Position numbers and translations under genes: made by a program. 64,000 bases of DNA from Paenibacillus sp. 1_12. Lineage in GTDB: Bacteria; Bacillota; Bacilli; Paenibacillales; NBRC-103111. A model generated the notes under the pieces. That model was given only the letters and a program-made list of their open reading frames with translations. It was not told where the DNA came from and ran no database searches. Numbering within the stretch: the stretch's first letter is position 1; each line of letters starts with the position of its first letter. This document shows positions 44,048 through 53,085 of the stretch, piece after piece. Where the stretch lies: the NCBI RefSeq assembly GCF_900114475.1, contig NZ_FOTE01000001.1, positions 561,306 through 625,305 of the forward strand, read 5' to 3'.

Positions 44048-44200
44048 TGTTAATTCCTCCTAAAGGTTTCGCTAAAGCGAAACCAGCATCGTAAGCATAT
44101 TCTTTGGGTTTCGCTTTAGCGAAACCGGCATCGTAAGCACATTCTTGGGTTTCGCTAAAGCGAAACCAGCATCGTAAGCATATTCTTTGGGTTCGTTTTT
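44047..44200 (-). repeat. Palindromic SD-linked repeat array E (three units), before the hemerythrin gene
   Basis: Palindromes GGTTTCGCTAAAGCGAAACC (44065-44084 and 44148-44167) and GGTTTCGCTTTAGCGAAACC (44107-44126), 41-42 bp apart. Transcript-strand linkers read ATGCTTACGATG twice and GTGCTTACGATG once, opening MLTMLVSL and related frames. The last palindrome runs into TTTAGGAGG, the ribosome site of the hemerythrin gene. The arms differ from arrays A-D but are perfectly self-complementary. Confidence 0.88.
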
Positions 44201-44221
44201 CACCTTTACTATCATGTATAT

Positions 44222-44839
44222 TTATCCGGACTGTACCTTAGTCTTCTCCAGATGCTGTTGCGCAAGAAAGTAATCATCCCTTGTCTTAATCGTAGTCACA
44301 AAGCTGCATTCAATACCTACAGCATGAAACTCGGACTCGACAGTCTCCTGCCATAATAAGCCTTTTCTTAGCGATGACAATTCAGAATCCTGATTTTTCA
44401 ATAAGGTCCAAATGTGCCCTGCACAGTCCCTGTCATAGATACCATGCAGCGGATGCATGACACCTTTGAACCAAGGAATGATTGCGTCCAAACCTGCCTT
44501 TTTTTTGCGCAGCATCAGCTCGGCTGCAGCAGGCGATAGAAATGGCATATCGCAGCCAACCACCCAAGCACTGCGGTTACGGGATAACGTAATTCCTGCA
44601 TGCATCCCACTAAGCGGCCCTTTTCCCGGTATATAATCAGTAATAATTCGTACCGAAGCATCGACTACTCGCAGGAATGGCTTCGGTGTATTAGTCACAA
44701 TAATAACCTCACTGCACAGCTCCCGCATGATTCGGATTTGACGCACAATGATCGCTTCCTCACCGAGCAGCAGCAAGCTTTTATTTTCACCACTCATACG
44801 CAAGCTGTCTCCGCCTGCCAAAATTATGCCTGACAGCAT
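44222..44839 (-). CDS. mobA: Molybdenum cofactor guanylyltransferase MobA
   Basis: 205 residues. LAGGDSLRMSGENKSLL is the nucleotide-binding loop of MobA/GlmU-type transferases, and VVGCDMPFLSP carries the metal Asp; KGVMHPLHGIYD matches the family middle. It joins GMP to molybdopterin, giving the cofactor of nitrate reductase and related enzymes. Starts at the ATG at 44839, 9 nt after AAAGGAG. No other mo- gene is in the window. Confidence 0.9.
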   Translation of the reverse strand: MLSGIILAGGDSLRMSGENKSLLLLGEEAIIVRQIRIMRELCSEVIIVTNTPKPFLRVVDASVRIITDYIPGKGPLSGMHAGITLSRNRSAWVVGCDMPFLSPAAAELMLRKKKAGLDAIIPWFKGVMHPLHGIYDRDCAGHIWTLLKNQDSELSSLRKGLLWQETVESEFHAVGIECSFVTTIKTRDDYFLAQQHLEKTKVQSG

Positions 44840-44941
44840 ATCCATCCTCTCCTTTCGATGGCGGCCCGTTTATGCAAAGAGGCTGGAGGAACAGCCAAGC
44901 TCGACTGTTCTTCAGCTCTTATTCCAATCAACGATGTGAAG

Positions 44942-45484
44942 TTAAGCATGAGCCCGTTTGTGAGTTTCCCCTGCTGCCGGATGAACCGGTTTGTCTTTTG
45001 TATATTTAGTAATCAGCTTACGAGCCACTGGAGCAAGGTAATGGTCAACACCGAACCGACCAGCATTCGTTCCAGCCATGAATATAATGCCACCAAGTAA
45101 AATCAACCATGGGTTGGTGCTAACGGTTCCAGCGAACATAAACATAAAGTTCATCAGCAGTCCGAAAAATGCAGCCGTAGTTGTTAGTGCTCCAACGATT
45201 AGTCCCAATCCAACGAGCAATTCCCCAATAGGGATTACCACATTGAAAATCGCTGCATTCGGCAGTGCAAAGTGTTCAAGAAATGCTGTAAAGGTCGGAT
45301 AAATCAGCTCATTGGTCGCCTTGTCGATAACTGGCTTGGTCACAGCCCCTTTGATAAACCCCGTGGCATCAAACCCTCCTGTAAGCTTATGAAAGCCCGC
45401 TGTCGCCCATTCCCAACCCAGATAAATCCGAAGCAAACAAAAGATTCCCGCTGCGTATACATTTTCCTTCATCCATTTCATCAT
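44942..45484 (-). CDS. DoxX family membrane protein
   Basis: 180 residues with four helices. LLRIYLGWEWATAGFHKLTGGFD at the N-terminus and the following GELLVGLGLIVGALTTTAAFFGLLMNFMFM are typical of DoxX/CatD-like proteins, some linked to thiol or quinone stress. ATG at 45484 with AGGAG 9 nt upstream. A perfect palindrome lies just before it. Confidence 0.87.
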   Translation of the reverse strand: MMKWMKENVYAAGIFCLLRIYLGWEWATAGFHKLTGGFDATGFIKGAVTKPVIDKATNELIYPTFTAFLEHFALPNAAIFNVVIPIGELLVGLGLIVGALTTTAAFFGLLMNFMFMFAGTVSTNPWLILLGGIIFMAGTNAGRFGVDHYLAPVARKLITKYTKDKPVHPAAGETHKRAHA

Positions 45485-45506
45485 CTGAACCATCTCCTAT
45501 TTTATT

Positions 45507-45521
45507 GTGAATGACATTCAC
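45507..45521. promoter_or_regulatory. Palindrome upstream of doxX
   Basis: GTGAATG-A-CATTCAC, perfect 15 bp inverted repeat 23 bp before the start codon. Candidate operator; regulator unknown. Confidence 0.5.
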
Positions 45522-45713
45522 CTGATTCGCTGCTTAAGTTTGTTTGTTCTCCATGGCTATAATTTACCACTCTGATGTGGCGACCGCTGTGAAATAGATC
45601 ACATTGGAAAGAGAATTTATGTATAATCAAATAATTATATATTTATTTACAAATGATGTTGATTGTGCGAAAATAATTATTGCTGGAGCGGATGTATGTA
45701 GGAAGGAGCAAAT

Positions 45714-46037
45714 ATGAGCCAAATCCAAGAGATAGCCGATGTGTTAAAACTGCTGGGAGATAAAAATAGATTAACCATTGTTGCCCTGCTGAAGGAACGG
45801 GAATTGTGCGTGTGTGAAATTGTCGACATTTTGCAAACCAGCCAGCCCAACATCAGTCAGCATATGCGCAAATTAAAAGATGGCGGCCTCGTCAAAGAGA
45901 CGAAAAAAGGTCAATGGGTTTATTATGCTTTACATATTCAAGACAAGCCTTATGTATCCGAAATTCTTAAGCATATCCCTTCACAGAAAGAACAGCTCAA
46001 ACCAGTACGATGTGAGGATAATGAATGCTGCACTTGA
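45714..46037 (+). CDS. arsR: ArsR family arsenic-responsive repressor
   Basis: 107-residue winged-helix repressor. ELCVCEIVDILQTSQPNISQHMRKLKDGGLV holds the CVC arsenite-binding pair and recognition helix. First gene of arsRBC. AT-rich sequence with ATCA/TGAT arms at about 45625-45655 upstream is a possible operator. C-terminal CEDNECC may add metal ligands. Confidence 0.94.
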   Translation: MSQIQEIADVLKLLGDKNRLTIVALLKERELCVCEIVDILQTSQPNISQHMRKLKDGGLVKETKKGQWVYYALHIQDKPYVSEILKHIPSQKEQLKPVRCEDNECCT

Positions 46038-46052
46038 TCTCAGGAGGTTGTT

Positions 46053-47345
46053 ATGGTTTACGCTGCTTTTTTTATTTTTGTGGTTACCCTGGTTTTTGTC
46101 ATCTGGCAGCCTAAAGGGCTGAGCATTGGGTGGTCTGCTGCGGGAGGAGCGATTCTGGCACTGCTGTGCGGGGTCGTCAGCTTCATGGACGTGAGGGATG
46201 TAACGTTAATCGTATGGAATGCCACGTTCGCTTTTGTTGGAATTATCCTCTTTTCTATTATTCTCGATGAAATCGGCTTCTTCGAATGGGCTGCGCTGCA
46301 TGTCGTACGGATGGCTAAAGGAAACGGCATGGTCATGTTCGTATACGTCGTTCTCTTGGGAGCCGCTGTGTCCGCATTGTTTGCTAATGATGGTGCCGCA
46401 CTCATCCTGACCCCTATCGTGCTTGCCATGGTCCGGGCGCTGAAATTTGAGGATCGGATGATCTTGCCGTTCATCATGGCCAGCGGCTTTATCGCAGACA
46501 CCACCTCACTGCCTCTAGTCGTAAGCAATCTGGTGAATATCGTCTCGGCCGACTACTTTGGTATTGGATTCTTAGAATACGCAAGCCGAATGATCGTTCC
46601 TAATTTCTTTTCGCTCGCTGCGAGCACACTTGGGCTGTATCTTGTGTTCCGCAAGGACATTCCCAAACAGTATGATGTTTTGCAGTTGAAACGCCCCATT
46701 GAAGCGATCAAAGATATCCGCCTGTTTCGTTTATCCTGGATCATTCTTGCGGTGCTTCTATTCGGTTATTTGATAAGTGAGTTCCTTCATGTACCCGTCT
46801 CAATTATTGCGGGCATTGCCGCTGTTTCATTTGTTGTTGCTGCTCATCGAAGTCCAGCGATTGACACCAAACGCGTCATTCTGCAAGCTCCGTGGTCCGT
46901 CGTTGTGTTCTCCATCGGGATGTATGTTGTCGTCTATGGGCTGCGTAATGCCGGTCTCACGGATCAATTGGGAATACTCATTCAGGCGATTGCAGACAAA
47001 GGATTACTCTCTGCCACACTGGGGATGGGATTTATTGCAGCCTTGTTGTCATCAATCATGAACAATCTGCCGACCGTGATGATCGATGCGCTGGCAATTC
47101 AAGGGACGAACACTGGAGGGGTAATCCGTGAAGCCTTAATTTATGCCAATGTGATCGGCTCCGATCTGGGACCCAAGATTACCCCCATCGGTTCGCTGGC
47201 AACGCTGTTATGGCTGCATGTGCTCGCTCGAAAAGGTGTGAGGATCACTTGGGGCTACTATTTTAAAATCGGTATCTTACTTACGATTCCTACGTTATTG
47301 ATTACATTACTTGGGCTTTATGGCTGGCTATGGCTAATCTCATAA
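46053..47345 (+). CDS. arsB: Arsenite efflux permease ArsB
   Basis: 430-residue ArsB/NhaD-superfamily transporter with 11-12 helices that exports As(OH)3. [38 protein letters not shown] and [14 protein letters not shown] are conserved. AGGAGG directly before ATG, 15 bp after arsR. Confidence 0.94.
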   Translation: MVYAAFFIFVVTLVFVIWQPKGLSIGWSAAGGAILALLCGVVSFMDVRDVTLIVWNATFAFVGIILFSIILDEIGFFEWAALHVVRMAKGNGMVMFVYVVLLGAAVSALFANDGAALILTPIVLAMVRALKFEDRMILPFIMASGFIADTTSLPLVVSNLVNIVSADYFGIGFLEYASRMIVPNFFSLAASTLGLYLVFRKDIPKQYDVLQLKRPIEAIKDIRLFRLSWIILAVLLFGYLISEFLHVPVSIIAGIAAVSFVVAAHRSPAIDTKRVILQAPWSVVVFSIGMYVVVYGLRNAGLTDQLGILIQAIADKGLLSATLGMGFIAALLSSIMNNLPTVMIDALAIQGTNTGGVIREALIYANVIGSDLGPKITPIGSLATLLWLHVLARKGVRITWGYYFKIGILLTIPTLLITLLGLYGWLWLIS

Positions 47346-47367
47346 AATCAGGAAAAGAGGCATTTAT

Positions 47368-47790
47368 ATGAACAAAAAAATCGTTTACTTTCTATGTACA
47401 GGCAACTCCTGCCGAAGTCAGATGGCCGATGGATTTTTACATGCTTTAGGTGGGGATCGCTATGAGGTGCACAGTGCTGGCCTTGAAGCTCATGGCTTAA
47501 ATCCACGAGCAGTTCAAGTGATGCAGGAGATCGGCGTCGATATTAGCCGCAATATGTCCAATGTGATTGATCCGGAACTACTGAACCTTGCGGAATATGT
47601 GATAACCTTATGCGGTCATGCCGATGAGCACTGCCCCGTGATCAGTAATCCAAATGTGGTGAAATGGCATTGGGGCTTTGATGATCCTGCTAAGGCTGCA
47701 GGAACAGAAGAAGAAATCATGATCCAATTCCGCGCAGTTCGGGATGCGATCAAGTCACGTATAGAACAATTTGTAGCTCAACAGAATTAG
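47368..47790 (+). CDS. arsC: Arsenate reductase ArsC, thioredoxin-coupled type
   Basis: 140-residue low-molecular-weight phosphatase-fold enzyme that reduces arsenate to arsenite. [13 protein letters not shown] is the anion loop with Cys10 and Cys15; [10 protein letters not shown] gives Cys82 and Cys89, the disulfide cascade of the thioredoxin-dependent class. Last gene of arsRBC; converges on the histidine kinase with a 34 bp gap and no clear terminator. Confidence 0.95.
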   Translation: MNKKIVYFLCTGNSCRSQMADGFLHALGGDRYEVHSAGLEAHGLNPRAVQVMQEIGVDISRNMSNVIDPELLNLAEYVITLCGHADEHCPVISNPNVVKWHWGFDDPAKAAGTEEEIMIQFRAVRDAIKSRIEQFVAQQN

Positions 47791-47824
47791 TCTGACTGTC
47801 ATTTCGTTGATTGTTCAACTCACC

Positions 47825-48886
47825 TTACCGATACGGGACTACTAGCACCACACGGGTCCCGTTTCCAGGTTCCGAATGAATCGTCAACTGACCTCCTACA
47901 GCACGGGCACGTTCCTCCATACTGAATAATCCGACACCTCGCGAACCTGCTTCACGCACAAAACCTTTACCCGAATCCGCAATCTCGACCACTAAGCTGT
48001 CGACTAACATCTGCAGACTGACCACAGCCTCATCTACGTCCGCATATTTGCCAACATTCGTTAAGGCTTCTTGAATGGTCCGATAAATAGTGGTTTCTTC
48101 CGGCGCTCCCAGCCTTTTACGCAGATTGGTGTCAAAGCTGACCTTGATTCCATAATGCTCGGAAAAATTTTCGATATAAGTGCGGATCGCTGGAACGACT
48201 CCGAGATCATCCAGTACCGAAGGTCTCAGCTCCCAGGCCAGCTCACGTACATCCTCAATAATATGCGAGACATGGGTACGGATGGCTCCAAGATCGGAAT
48301 GAGCATTCTCACCAATCAAACGATCCATCTGGATAATAAGCGAAAACAAGCTTTGGCCGATTCCATCATGCAGCTCACGGGAAAATCGCCTCCGTTCCTC
48401 CTCCTGTATGTGCATAACCTGCTTCATCATCAGCTGCAATTCTTCCTGCACCCGCTTCAGCTCGGTCACTTCGTTACGAATGGCCCAATACTGATAAGGC
48501 TTTCCTTCCTCGCCTATAAAAGGAACAATCGTTGTATTAACCCAGTAATAGCTGCCATCCTTGGAACGGTTTTTGATGTCGCCGCGCCATACTTTACCCG
48601 CAGTAATGGTGCTCCATAAATGATTCATAAAAGCTTTATCATGAAAACCGGAATTGATGATCCGATGATCACGCCCGATCAGCTCTTCCCGATGATATTG
48701 AGAAATTTCACAAAACCTATCGTTTACATAGCGAATAATGCCTTTATCGTCTGTCATCGCCACAATCGAGGATTCATCCAATGCAAATTTTAGATCTGCA
48801 AGCTGCTTCAAAGCGCCTGCATGGTGATCCATCATGTTGAATGTATGCTCTTGTTCCGAATGTCCGGGATTAGGGTTATTATTCAA
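47825..48886 (-). CDS. PAS-domain sensor histidine kinase, NarL-type partner
   Basis: 353 residues, no membrane segment. One PAS domain (about 30-140, IRYVNDRFCEISQY), then HisKA_3 with phospho-His near 172 in RRRFSRELHDGIGQSLFSL, and the ATPase domain ending GVGLFSMEERARAVGGQL. Resembles NreB in layout, but the PAS has a single Cys, so the four-Cys iron-sulfur site of NreB is absent. TTG start overlaps the response regulator stop by a few bases. Confidence 0.88.
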   Translation of the reverse strand: MNNNPNPGHSEQEHTFNMMDHHAGALKQLADLKFALDESSIVAMTDDKGIIRYVNDRFCEISQYHREELIGRDHRIINSGFHDKAFMNHLWSTITAGKVWRGDIKNRSKDGSYYWVNTTIVPFIGEEGKPYQYWAIRNEVTELKRVQEELQLMMKQVMHIQEEERRRFSRELHDGIGQSLFSLIIQMDRLIGENAHSDLGAIRTHVSHIIEDVRELAWELRPSVLDDLGVVPAIRTYIENFSEHYGIKVSFDTNLRKRLGAPEETTIYRTIQEALTNVGKYADVDEAVVSLQMLVDSLVVEIADSGKGFVREAGSRGVGLFSMEERARAVGGQLTIHSEPGNGTRVVLVVPYR

Positions 48887-49529
48887 AATTCAGCAGCCCC
48901 TTTTTCATTGCATATTTAACTAGCTCCGGCCGTGTTTTGAGACCGAGCTTTTCCATCACATTTGCTTTATGAGATTCCACGGTTTTAACACTGATCACGA
49001 GCTGCTCAGCCACTTCCTTGTTACTGTAGCCCTTGGCGACCAGAGATACCACTTCTGTTTCACGATCCGAAAGCGTTTCTATGCTGCTGCCTTCACCATC
49101 ACGAAGTCGATCAACGTATTCAATCATTAACCGCTTAGTTGCTGTCGGATATAAATAGGCGTTACCCGCAGCGACCGAACGGATTGCCGTTAATAGCTCA
49201 TCATGTGGAGCTGTTTTAAGAATATAGCCTGAAGCTCCAGCATGAATCGCCCTAAATAAATATTCGTCATCATCATGCATCGTCAGAATGAGAATAGCCG
49301 TGTCTGGCAAAACCTGCTTCAGATCTTTGGCAGCAGTTAACCCGTCCTTGCCATGAGGCATGCTTAAATCCATCAGCACGACATCCGGACGCAGCCGCAA
49401 TGCCAATTCAATAGCCTCATTTCCCTCAGATGCTTCCCCAATGACCTCCATATCTTCCTTGGCATTCAAAAGCATCATGAGTCCTGAACGGACTACCGCA
49501 TGATCATCGACAATACATAGCTTGATCAT
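48879..49529 (-). CDS. NarL/FixJ response regulator
   Basis: 216 residues. Receiver starts IKLCIVDDHAVVRSG with phospho-Asp in VVLMDLSMP near 54 and Lys in LKTAPHDE near 104; LuxR-type HTH LSDRETEVVSLVAKGYSNKEVAEQL at 147-171. The ATG at 49529 follows AGGAGG by 5 nt. Forms an operon with the kinase. A likely target is the AGGG-N4-CCCT palindrome at 52048-52063. Confidence 0.92.
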   Translation of the reverse strand: MIKLCIVDDHAVVRSGLMMLLNAKEDMEVIGEASEGNEAIELALRLRPDVVLMDLSMPHGKDGLTAAKDLKQVLPDTAILILTMHDDDEYLFRAIHAGASGYILKTAPHDELLTAIRSVAAGNAYLYPTATKRLMIEYVDRLRDGEGSSIETLSDRETEVVSLVAKGYSNKEVAEQLVISVKTVESHKANVMEKLGLKTRPELVKYAMKKGLLNFE

Positions 49530-49677
49530 CTTATCCTCCTCCGAGCTTGCAGCGCAAACTTTCTTCGTATGCTTCATCACCAGACTTCTGTATGTATCGT
49601 AACAAAAAAAATGAACCCCAACAACGACGCGTCAGGTCCAGAACCTATTATTTTTATTAACAGTCAAAAGCGTTACA

Positions 49678-49706
49678 TTGACAATTTTAGTTGTCTTGAA
49701 TATAAT
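49678..49706 (+). promoter_or_regulatory. Consensus sigma-A promoter with inverted repeats, MarR-MFS operon
   Basis: TTGACA (49678-49683), 17 bp, TATAAT (49701-49706): perfect consensus. The spacer holds GACAA-TTTTAG-TTGTC, and TTGTTACAACAA follows the -10; these are probable sites for the MarR repressor encoded next. Confidence 0.85.
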
Positions 49707-49753
49707 TGTTACAACAACTATATATTTAAGCGAAGCCGAAAAGGAAGGTTATT

Positions 49754-50206
49754 ATGACTACTAATTATAACGGTTTGGAACATTCAGTTGGCTTCATCAT
49801 GGGCATGACCTATCGCAAATTATCTACTCTTTTACAGCATCGACTGAAGCCATATGACATTACACCTGAGCAATGGACGGTTCTTTATCAGATCGAAAGG
49901 ACCAACGGCATGATTCAAAAAGATATTGCCATGCTTTCAGGAAAAGATAAGCCGACAACGACCCGGATTCTTGATCATTTGGAGGAGAAGGGGTTCGTTT
50001 ACAAGAAAATCGGTGAAAACGATCGGCGTTCGTTTCTAGTCCATATCACGGATAAAGGCAAATCGGTGATCGAAATGACGACCCCCATCGAATATCAGGC
50101 CACTGAAGAGATTAAGCAGTGTATTTCCCAAGACGAGTATGATGTGCTGATGGAGCTGCTTCTCCGGATCAACAACCATGTGAACGAACTAACAGACAGG
50201 AAGTAG
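49754..50206 (+). CDS. MarR family transcriptional regulator
   Basis: 150-residue winged-helix protein. KDIAMLSGKDKPTTTRILDHLEEKGFVYKKIGENDRRSFLVHITDKG is the HTH and wing. AAGGAAGG upstream of ATG. Followed by an MFS gene 11 bp later, the common layout of a repressor and its efflux pump. Confidence 0.92.
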   Translation: MTTNYNGLEHSVGFIMGMTYRKLSTLLQHRLKPYDITPEQWTVLYQIERTNGMIQKDIAMLSGKDKPTTTRILDHLEEKGFVYKKIGENDRRSFLVHITDKGKSVIEMTTPIEYQATEEIKQCISQDEYDVLMELLLRINNHVNELTDRK

Positions 50207-50217
50207 GAGACCACGCT

Positions 50218-51423
50218 ATGCTGCAAGATATACATCCATCCAGACTCTGGACAAAATCATTTATAGCTTTAACGATTTGCTCATTGCTGCTATTTTTAAA
50301 TTTACAAATGATGCTTTCGTCTTTCCCAGCGTATGTAAAAAACGAATTTCATGTAGGCGACTTATCGGTCAGCCTTGTTACCAGTGTGTTTGCAATTACT
50401 GCGATCCTGTCCCGTTTTTTGAGCGCGGCATTAATGCGTAAGGTGCATCGTAATGTAATTTTGTTTGTTGGACTCGTCATAGCTGCAATCATGACAGGCA
50501 TTACCATTTGGGCTGGTTCTATAGGTTCGATGCTTGTTATGCGAGTCGGCTTTGGCATCGGATTTGGGATGGTGAGCACGATCATACCGACATTAGTATC
50601 ACAAATTATTCCAGCTAAACGGCTTGGTGAGGGCATTGGCTATTTTGGCTTGTCTACAAGCCTTGCAATGTCAATGGGGCCCATGATCGGCTTAAACGTA
50701 ATGAAGTTTTATGGATTCAATACGTTGGCGATCATCAGTACCATAGCCATTATCCTTATTTTTCCGATTATCCTACTTTTCCGTGCGATTCCGCCCGCGG
50801 CGCCCACTACAACTCGTTCCGCAGGTGAAGGTTCCAAAAACAAGCAAGCTTTCAATACCCAACTATTGTTTCCCGCACTGCTGAACGTCATACTAGCGGT
50901 GACCTACAGCGGTCTGCTCAGCTTCATTGCCTTGTACGGAGAAATGAGGCATCTAGAGCAGGTTGGCCTTTTTTTCTTATTTAATGCATTTACTATCATA
51001 TTGATCCGCCCCATTTCCGGTAAATTATTCGACAGAAAGGGGCCTGCGGCCGTTCTCATTCCTGCAGCCATTAGTGTGGTCGCAAGCTTGATGGTACTTT
51101 CCTATACAACATCCATGTCGATGCTCATTCTGTCCGCGCTGTTATACGGACTCGGTTTCGGCGCGATCCAACCAACCCTGCAAGCCTGGATGCTCCGAAC
51201 ATCGACCAAGGAACAGTATGGCATGGCCAACAGTATGTTCTATAATTCCACAGACCTCGGAGTAGCAGCAGGCGCTTTAACTCTTGGAGCGATCTCATCC
51301 ATGTCCGATTATGCGATTATGTACCGCTTTTCAGCAGGCTTCATGATTTTGTTTCTGGTTGTGTATGTTGTGTTTCAATTAGTGACAACTGCCAAAAAAA
51401 GAAGACACACACGTAATGCTTAA
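50218..51423 (+). CDS. MFS transporter, probable drug efflux
   Basis: 401 residues, 12 helices. RVGFGIGFGMVSTIIPTLVSQIIPAKRLGEGIGYFGLSTSLAMSMGPMIGL carries the motif C features of drug:H+ antiporters. In an operon with the MarR gene. Not a NarK-type nitrate carrier by its motifs. Confidence 0.88.
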   Translation: MLQDIHPSRLWTKSFIALTICSLLLFLNLQMMLSSFPAYVKNEFHVGDLSVSLVTSVFAITAILSRFLSAALMRKVHRNVILFVGLVIAAIMTGITIWAGSIGSMLVMRVGFGIGFGMVSTIIPTLVSQIIPAKRLGEGIGYFGLSTSLAMSMGPMIGLNVMKFYGFNTLAIISTIAIILIFPIILLFRAIPPAAPTTTRSAGEGSKNKQAFNTQLLFPALLNVILAVTYSGLLSFIALYGEMRHLEQVGLFFLFNAFTIILIRPISGKLFDRKGPAAVLIPAAISVVASLMVLSYTTSMSMLILSALLYGLGFGAIQPTLQAWMLRTSTKEQYGMANSMFYNSTDLGVAAGALTLGAISSMSDYAIMYRFSAGFMILFLVVYVVFQLVTTAKKRRHTRNA

Positions 51424-51458
51424 CAAAACCTTGTCTAAGTTAAGCCAAACATTTATCA

Positions 51459-51974
51459 CTAAATAGGCTCGTTCGAATAAGTAGATGGCTCTGAAGTCAT
51501 ACCCTGCTCCGTTTGATGTGCTTGATGCCCGTACTTTTGAAGTTGAATGGCAAAATTCATTTCTATAGCGCAAGAATTCAAGTATTGAAGCTCCGATGCC
51601 GTGTAAAGCCGAGCTTGACGGGTGCCCATTATTACAATTCCACTCGGGGACGCTGACGAACCCAGTGGAGCTGCCGCGGCAGAGCGCAAGCCCTCTGCAG
51701 TCATTAAAGAACATTCCAGCTTCACTCCAGCCAGATCTCTCGAGGAGGCATCCATAGCAACTGCTTCACCAAGCATCCATGCCAGCCCGGGAAGCCCCTT
51801 TCCCCGTTTAACGATCATCCACTTATAGCGATAATTCATATTGCCACTGGCATAATACCAGGCAAAGGTCCGCCCGTCTTCCCGGGGGAGCGCTAATGCC
51901 GCAAAGTCATTGGACGAGCTGATTCGCAAATGATCAATAAGCCTTCGAATAGGATCCCCTTCGTATTCCACCAT
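51459..51974 (-). CDS. GAF-domain protein, probable NreA-like nitrate receptor
   Basis: 171 residues, a single GAF domain. FAWYYASGNMNYRYKWMIVKRGKGLPGLAWMLGEAV resembles the SGN-N-RYK...GKG-G pattern of NreA, the nitrate receptor that controls the NreB kinase in staphylococci. It is close to a NarL-type pair, fnr and mobA, which supports that reading. The C-terminal 25 residues are Gln/Ser/Thr-rich. Name not certain. Confidence 0.7.
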   Translation of the reverse strand: MVEYEGDPIRRLIDHLRISSSNDFAALALPREDGRTFAWYYASGNMNYRYKWMIVKRGKGLPGLAWMLGEAVAMDASSRDLAGVKLECSLMTAEGLRSAAAAPLGSSASPSGIVIMGTRQARLYTASELQYLNSCAIEMNFAIQLQKYGHQAHQTEQGMTSEPSTYSNEPI

Positions 51975-52047
51975 TCGCGCTCCTCCTCAAAGTTGATGTT
52001 CCTCCGTTGTGTTGTTCTATTGTAACGCCGCATCGCTTTCTTGTATG

Positions 52048-52063
52048 TCAGGGAATTCCCTGA
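52048..52063. promoter_or_regulatory. Perfect palindrome with NreC-like core
   Basis: TCAGGGAATTCCCTGA. Its core AGGG-N4-CCCT matches the inner part of the reported staphylococcal NreC site TAGGG-N4-CCCTA. It lies between the GAF gene and fnr, 74 bp upstream of the GAF start codon and 135 bp upstream of fnr. Confidence 0.6.
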
Positions 52064-52137
52064 AAAACCTGTAAGGGAATAATTCGAGGTATACTGTCGA
52101 TTATCTTAGATAATTCACGGGTATCCCTGAGCTATCT

Positions 52138-52153
52138 TGTGATTTTCCTCACA
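52138..52153 (+). promoter_or_regulatory. Fnr/Crp-type box upstream of fnr
   Basis: TGTGATTTTCCTCACA, a perfect TGTGA-N6-TCACA. It ends 44 bp before the fnr ATG, so Fnr probably regulates itself. Confidence 0.8.
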
Positions 52154-52197
52154 GTAGGAGGCAATTTTACCCTTTCCAAAAATCAGGAGATCCCCCG

Positions 52198-52998
52198 ATG
52201 CCTTTTTATGAACGCACACGTTATGATAGAGGTATCCAATACGGAGAGGGGATGGCTGGAATGGCCATTGATAAATATATGCAGACAGCTTCCATAGAAG
52301 GAAATACGAAAGAGGGGATTTCCAATTTCTTTTCAACGGAAAATATGGAGAGGCTGCAAAGCATTATGTACACCAAGCACGCCAAGGCAGATACCTTGCT
52401 GTTCTGGGAGGGTGACCCCGCCGATTACCTCTATTATATTAAAAAGGGTCTGATCAAGCTGACGAAGACCACAGATGCCGGTACAAAAGTTACACTTTAT
52501 CTGCATCATACCGATGATATGTTTGGACAAATCGATCCTTTTCAGGAATCTGCCCATACCTTTAATGCGGAAGTCATTGAGGACGCCGAGTTCGGTATCA
52601 TCCAACAAAAGGATCTGGAAACGTTGCTTTGGCAGCATGGTGATCTCGCCATTGAGTTCATGAAATGGATGGGCATGACGCACCGGATGACACAAACCAA
52701 ATTCCGTGATCTCATGCTATACGGTAAACCGGGCGCACTCTGTTCGCTGCTGATTCGTTTAAGCAATTCCTATGGTGTACCTGAGGGTGAATGTATCCAA
52801 ATCACCAAAAAAATAAATAATTCGGAAATGGCAGAGATGATTGGCGCTACACGTGAAAGCGTGAACCGGATGCTGAGTGATTTGCGCAAACAAGAGGTGA
52901 TCTCCATGGAGAATGGGACGCTGACGATTAACGATGTTCACTATCTTCAGGATATTTGCAAATGCGAGAGCTGCCCTAAGGAAATATGCAGGGTTTGA
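52198..52998 (+). CDS. fnr: Crp/Fnr family anaerobic regulator Fnr
   Basis: 266 residues: cNMP-binding fold (about 55-150), HTH NNSEMAEMIGATRESVNRMLSDLRKQ near 205-230, and a C-terminal cysteine cluster C254-K-C256-x2-C259-x4-C264. C-x2-C-x4-C at the C-terminus is the [4Fe-4S] site of Bacillus-type Fnr, unlike E. coli where it is N-terminal. ATG at 52198 has AGGAG 8 nt upstream; an ATG at 52261 with GAGGGG is an alternative. Governs oxygen-limited respiration. Confidence 0.93.
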   Translation: MPFYERTRYDRGIQYGEGMAGMAIDKYMQTASIEGNTKEGISNFFSTENMERLQSIMYTKHAKADTLLFWEGDPADYLYYIKKGLIKLTKTTDAGTKVTLYLHHTDDMFGQIDPFQESAHTFNAEVIEDAEFGIIQQKDLETLLWQHGDLAIEFMKWMGMTHRMTQTKFRDLMLYGKPGALCSLLIRLSNSYGVPEGECIQITKKINNSEMAEMIGATRESVNRMLSDLRKQEVISMENGTLTINDVHYLQDICKCESCPKEICRV

Positions 52999-53014
52999 CA
53001 GATGTCTATAGAAA

Positions 53015-53050
53015 CAAATAAACCTCCTGGGATTCAGGAGGTTATTTGCT
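53015..53050. terminator. Bidirectional terminator, fnr and NmrA-like gene
   Basis: AACCTCCTG-GGATT-CAGGAGGTT flanked by AAATA and TATTT. Confidence 0.75.
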
Positions 53051-53085
53051 GGAGAAGTGTTCTATGTTGCTCCATTTGTAGTATT

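Noticed and set aside
47825-48886. Naming the PAS kinase NreB
   Set aside because: The PAS domain has a single Cys and lacks the four-Cys iron-sulfur site, so only a loose relation is claimed.
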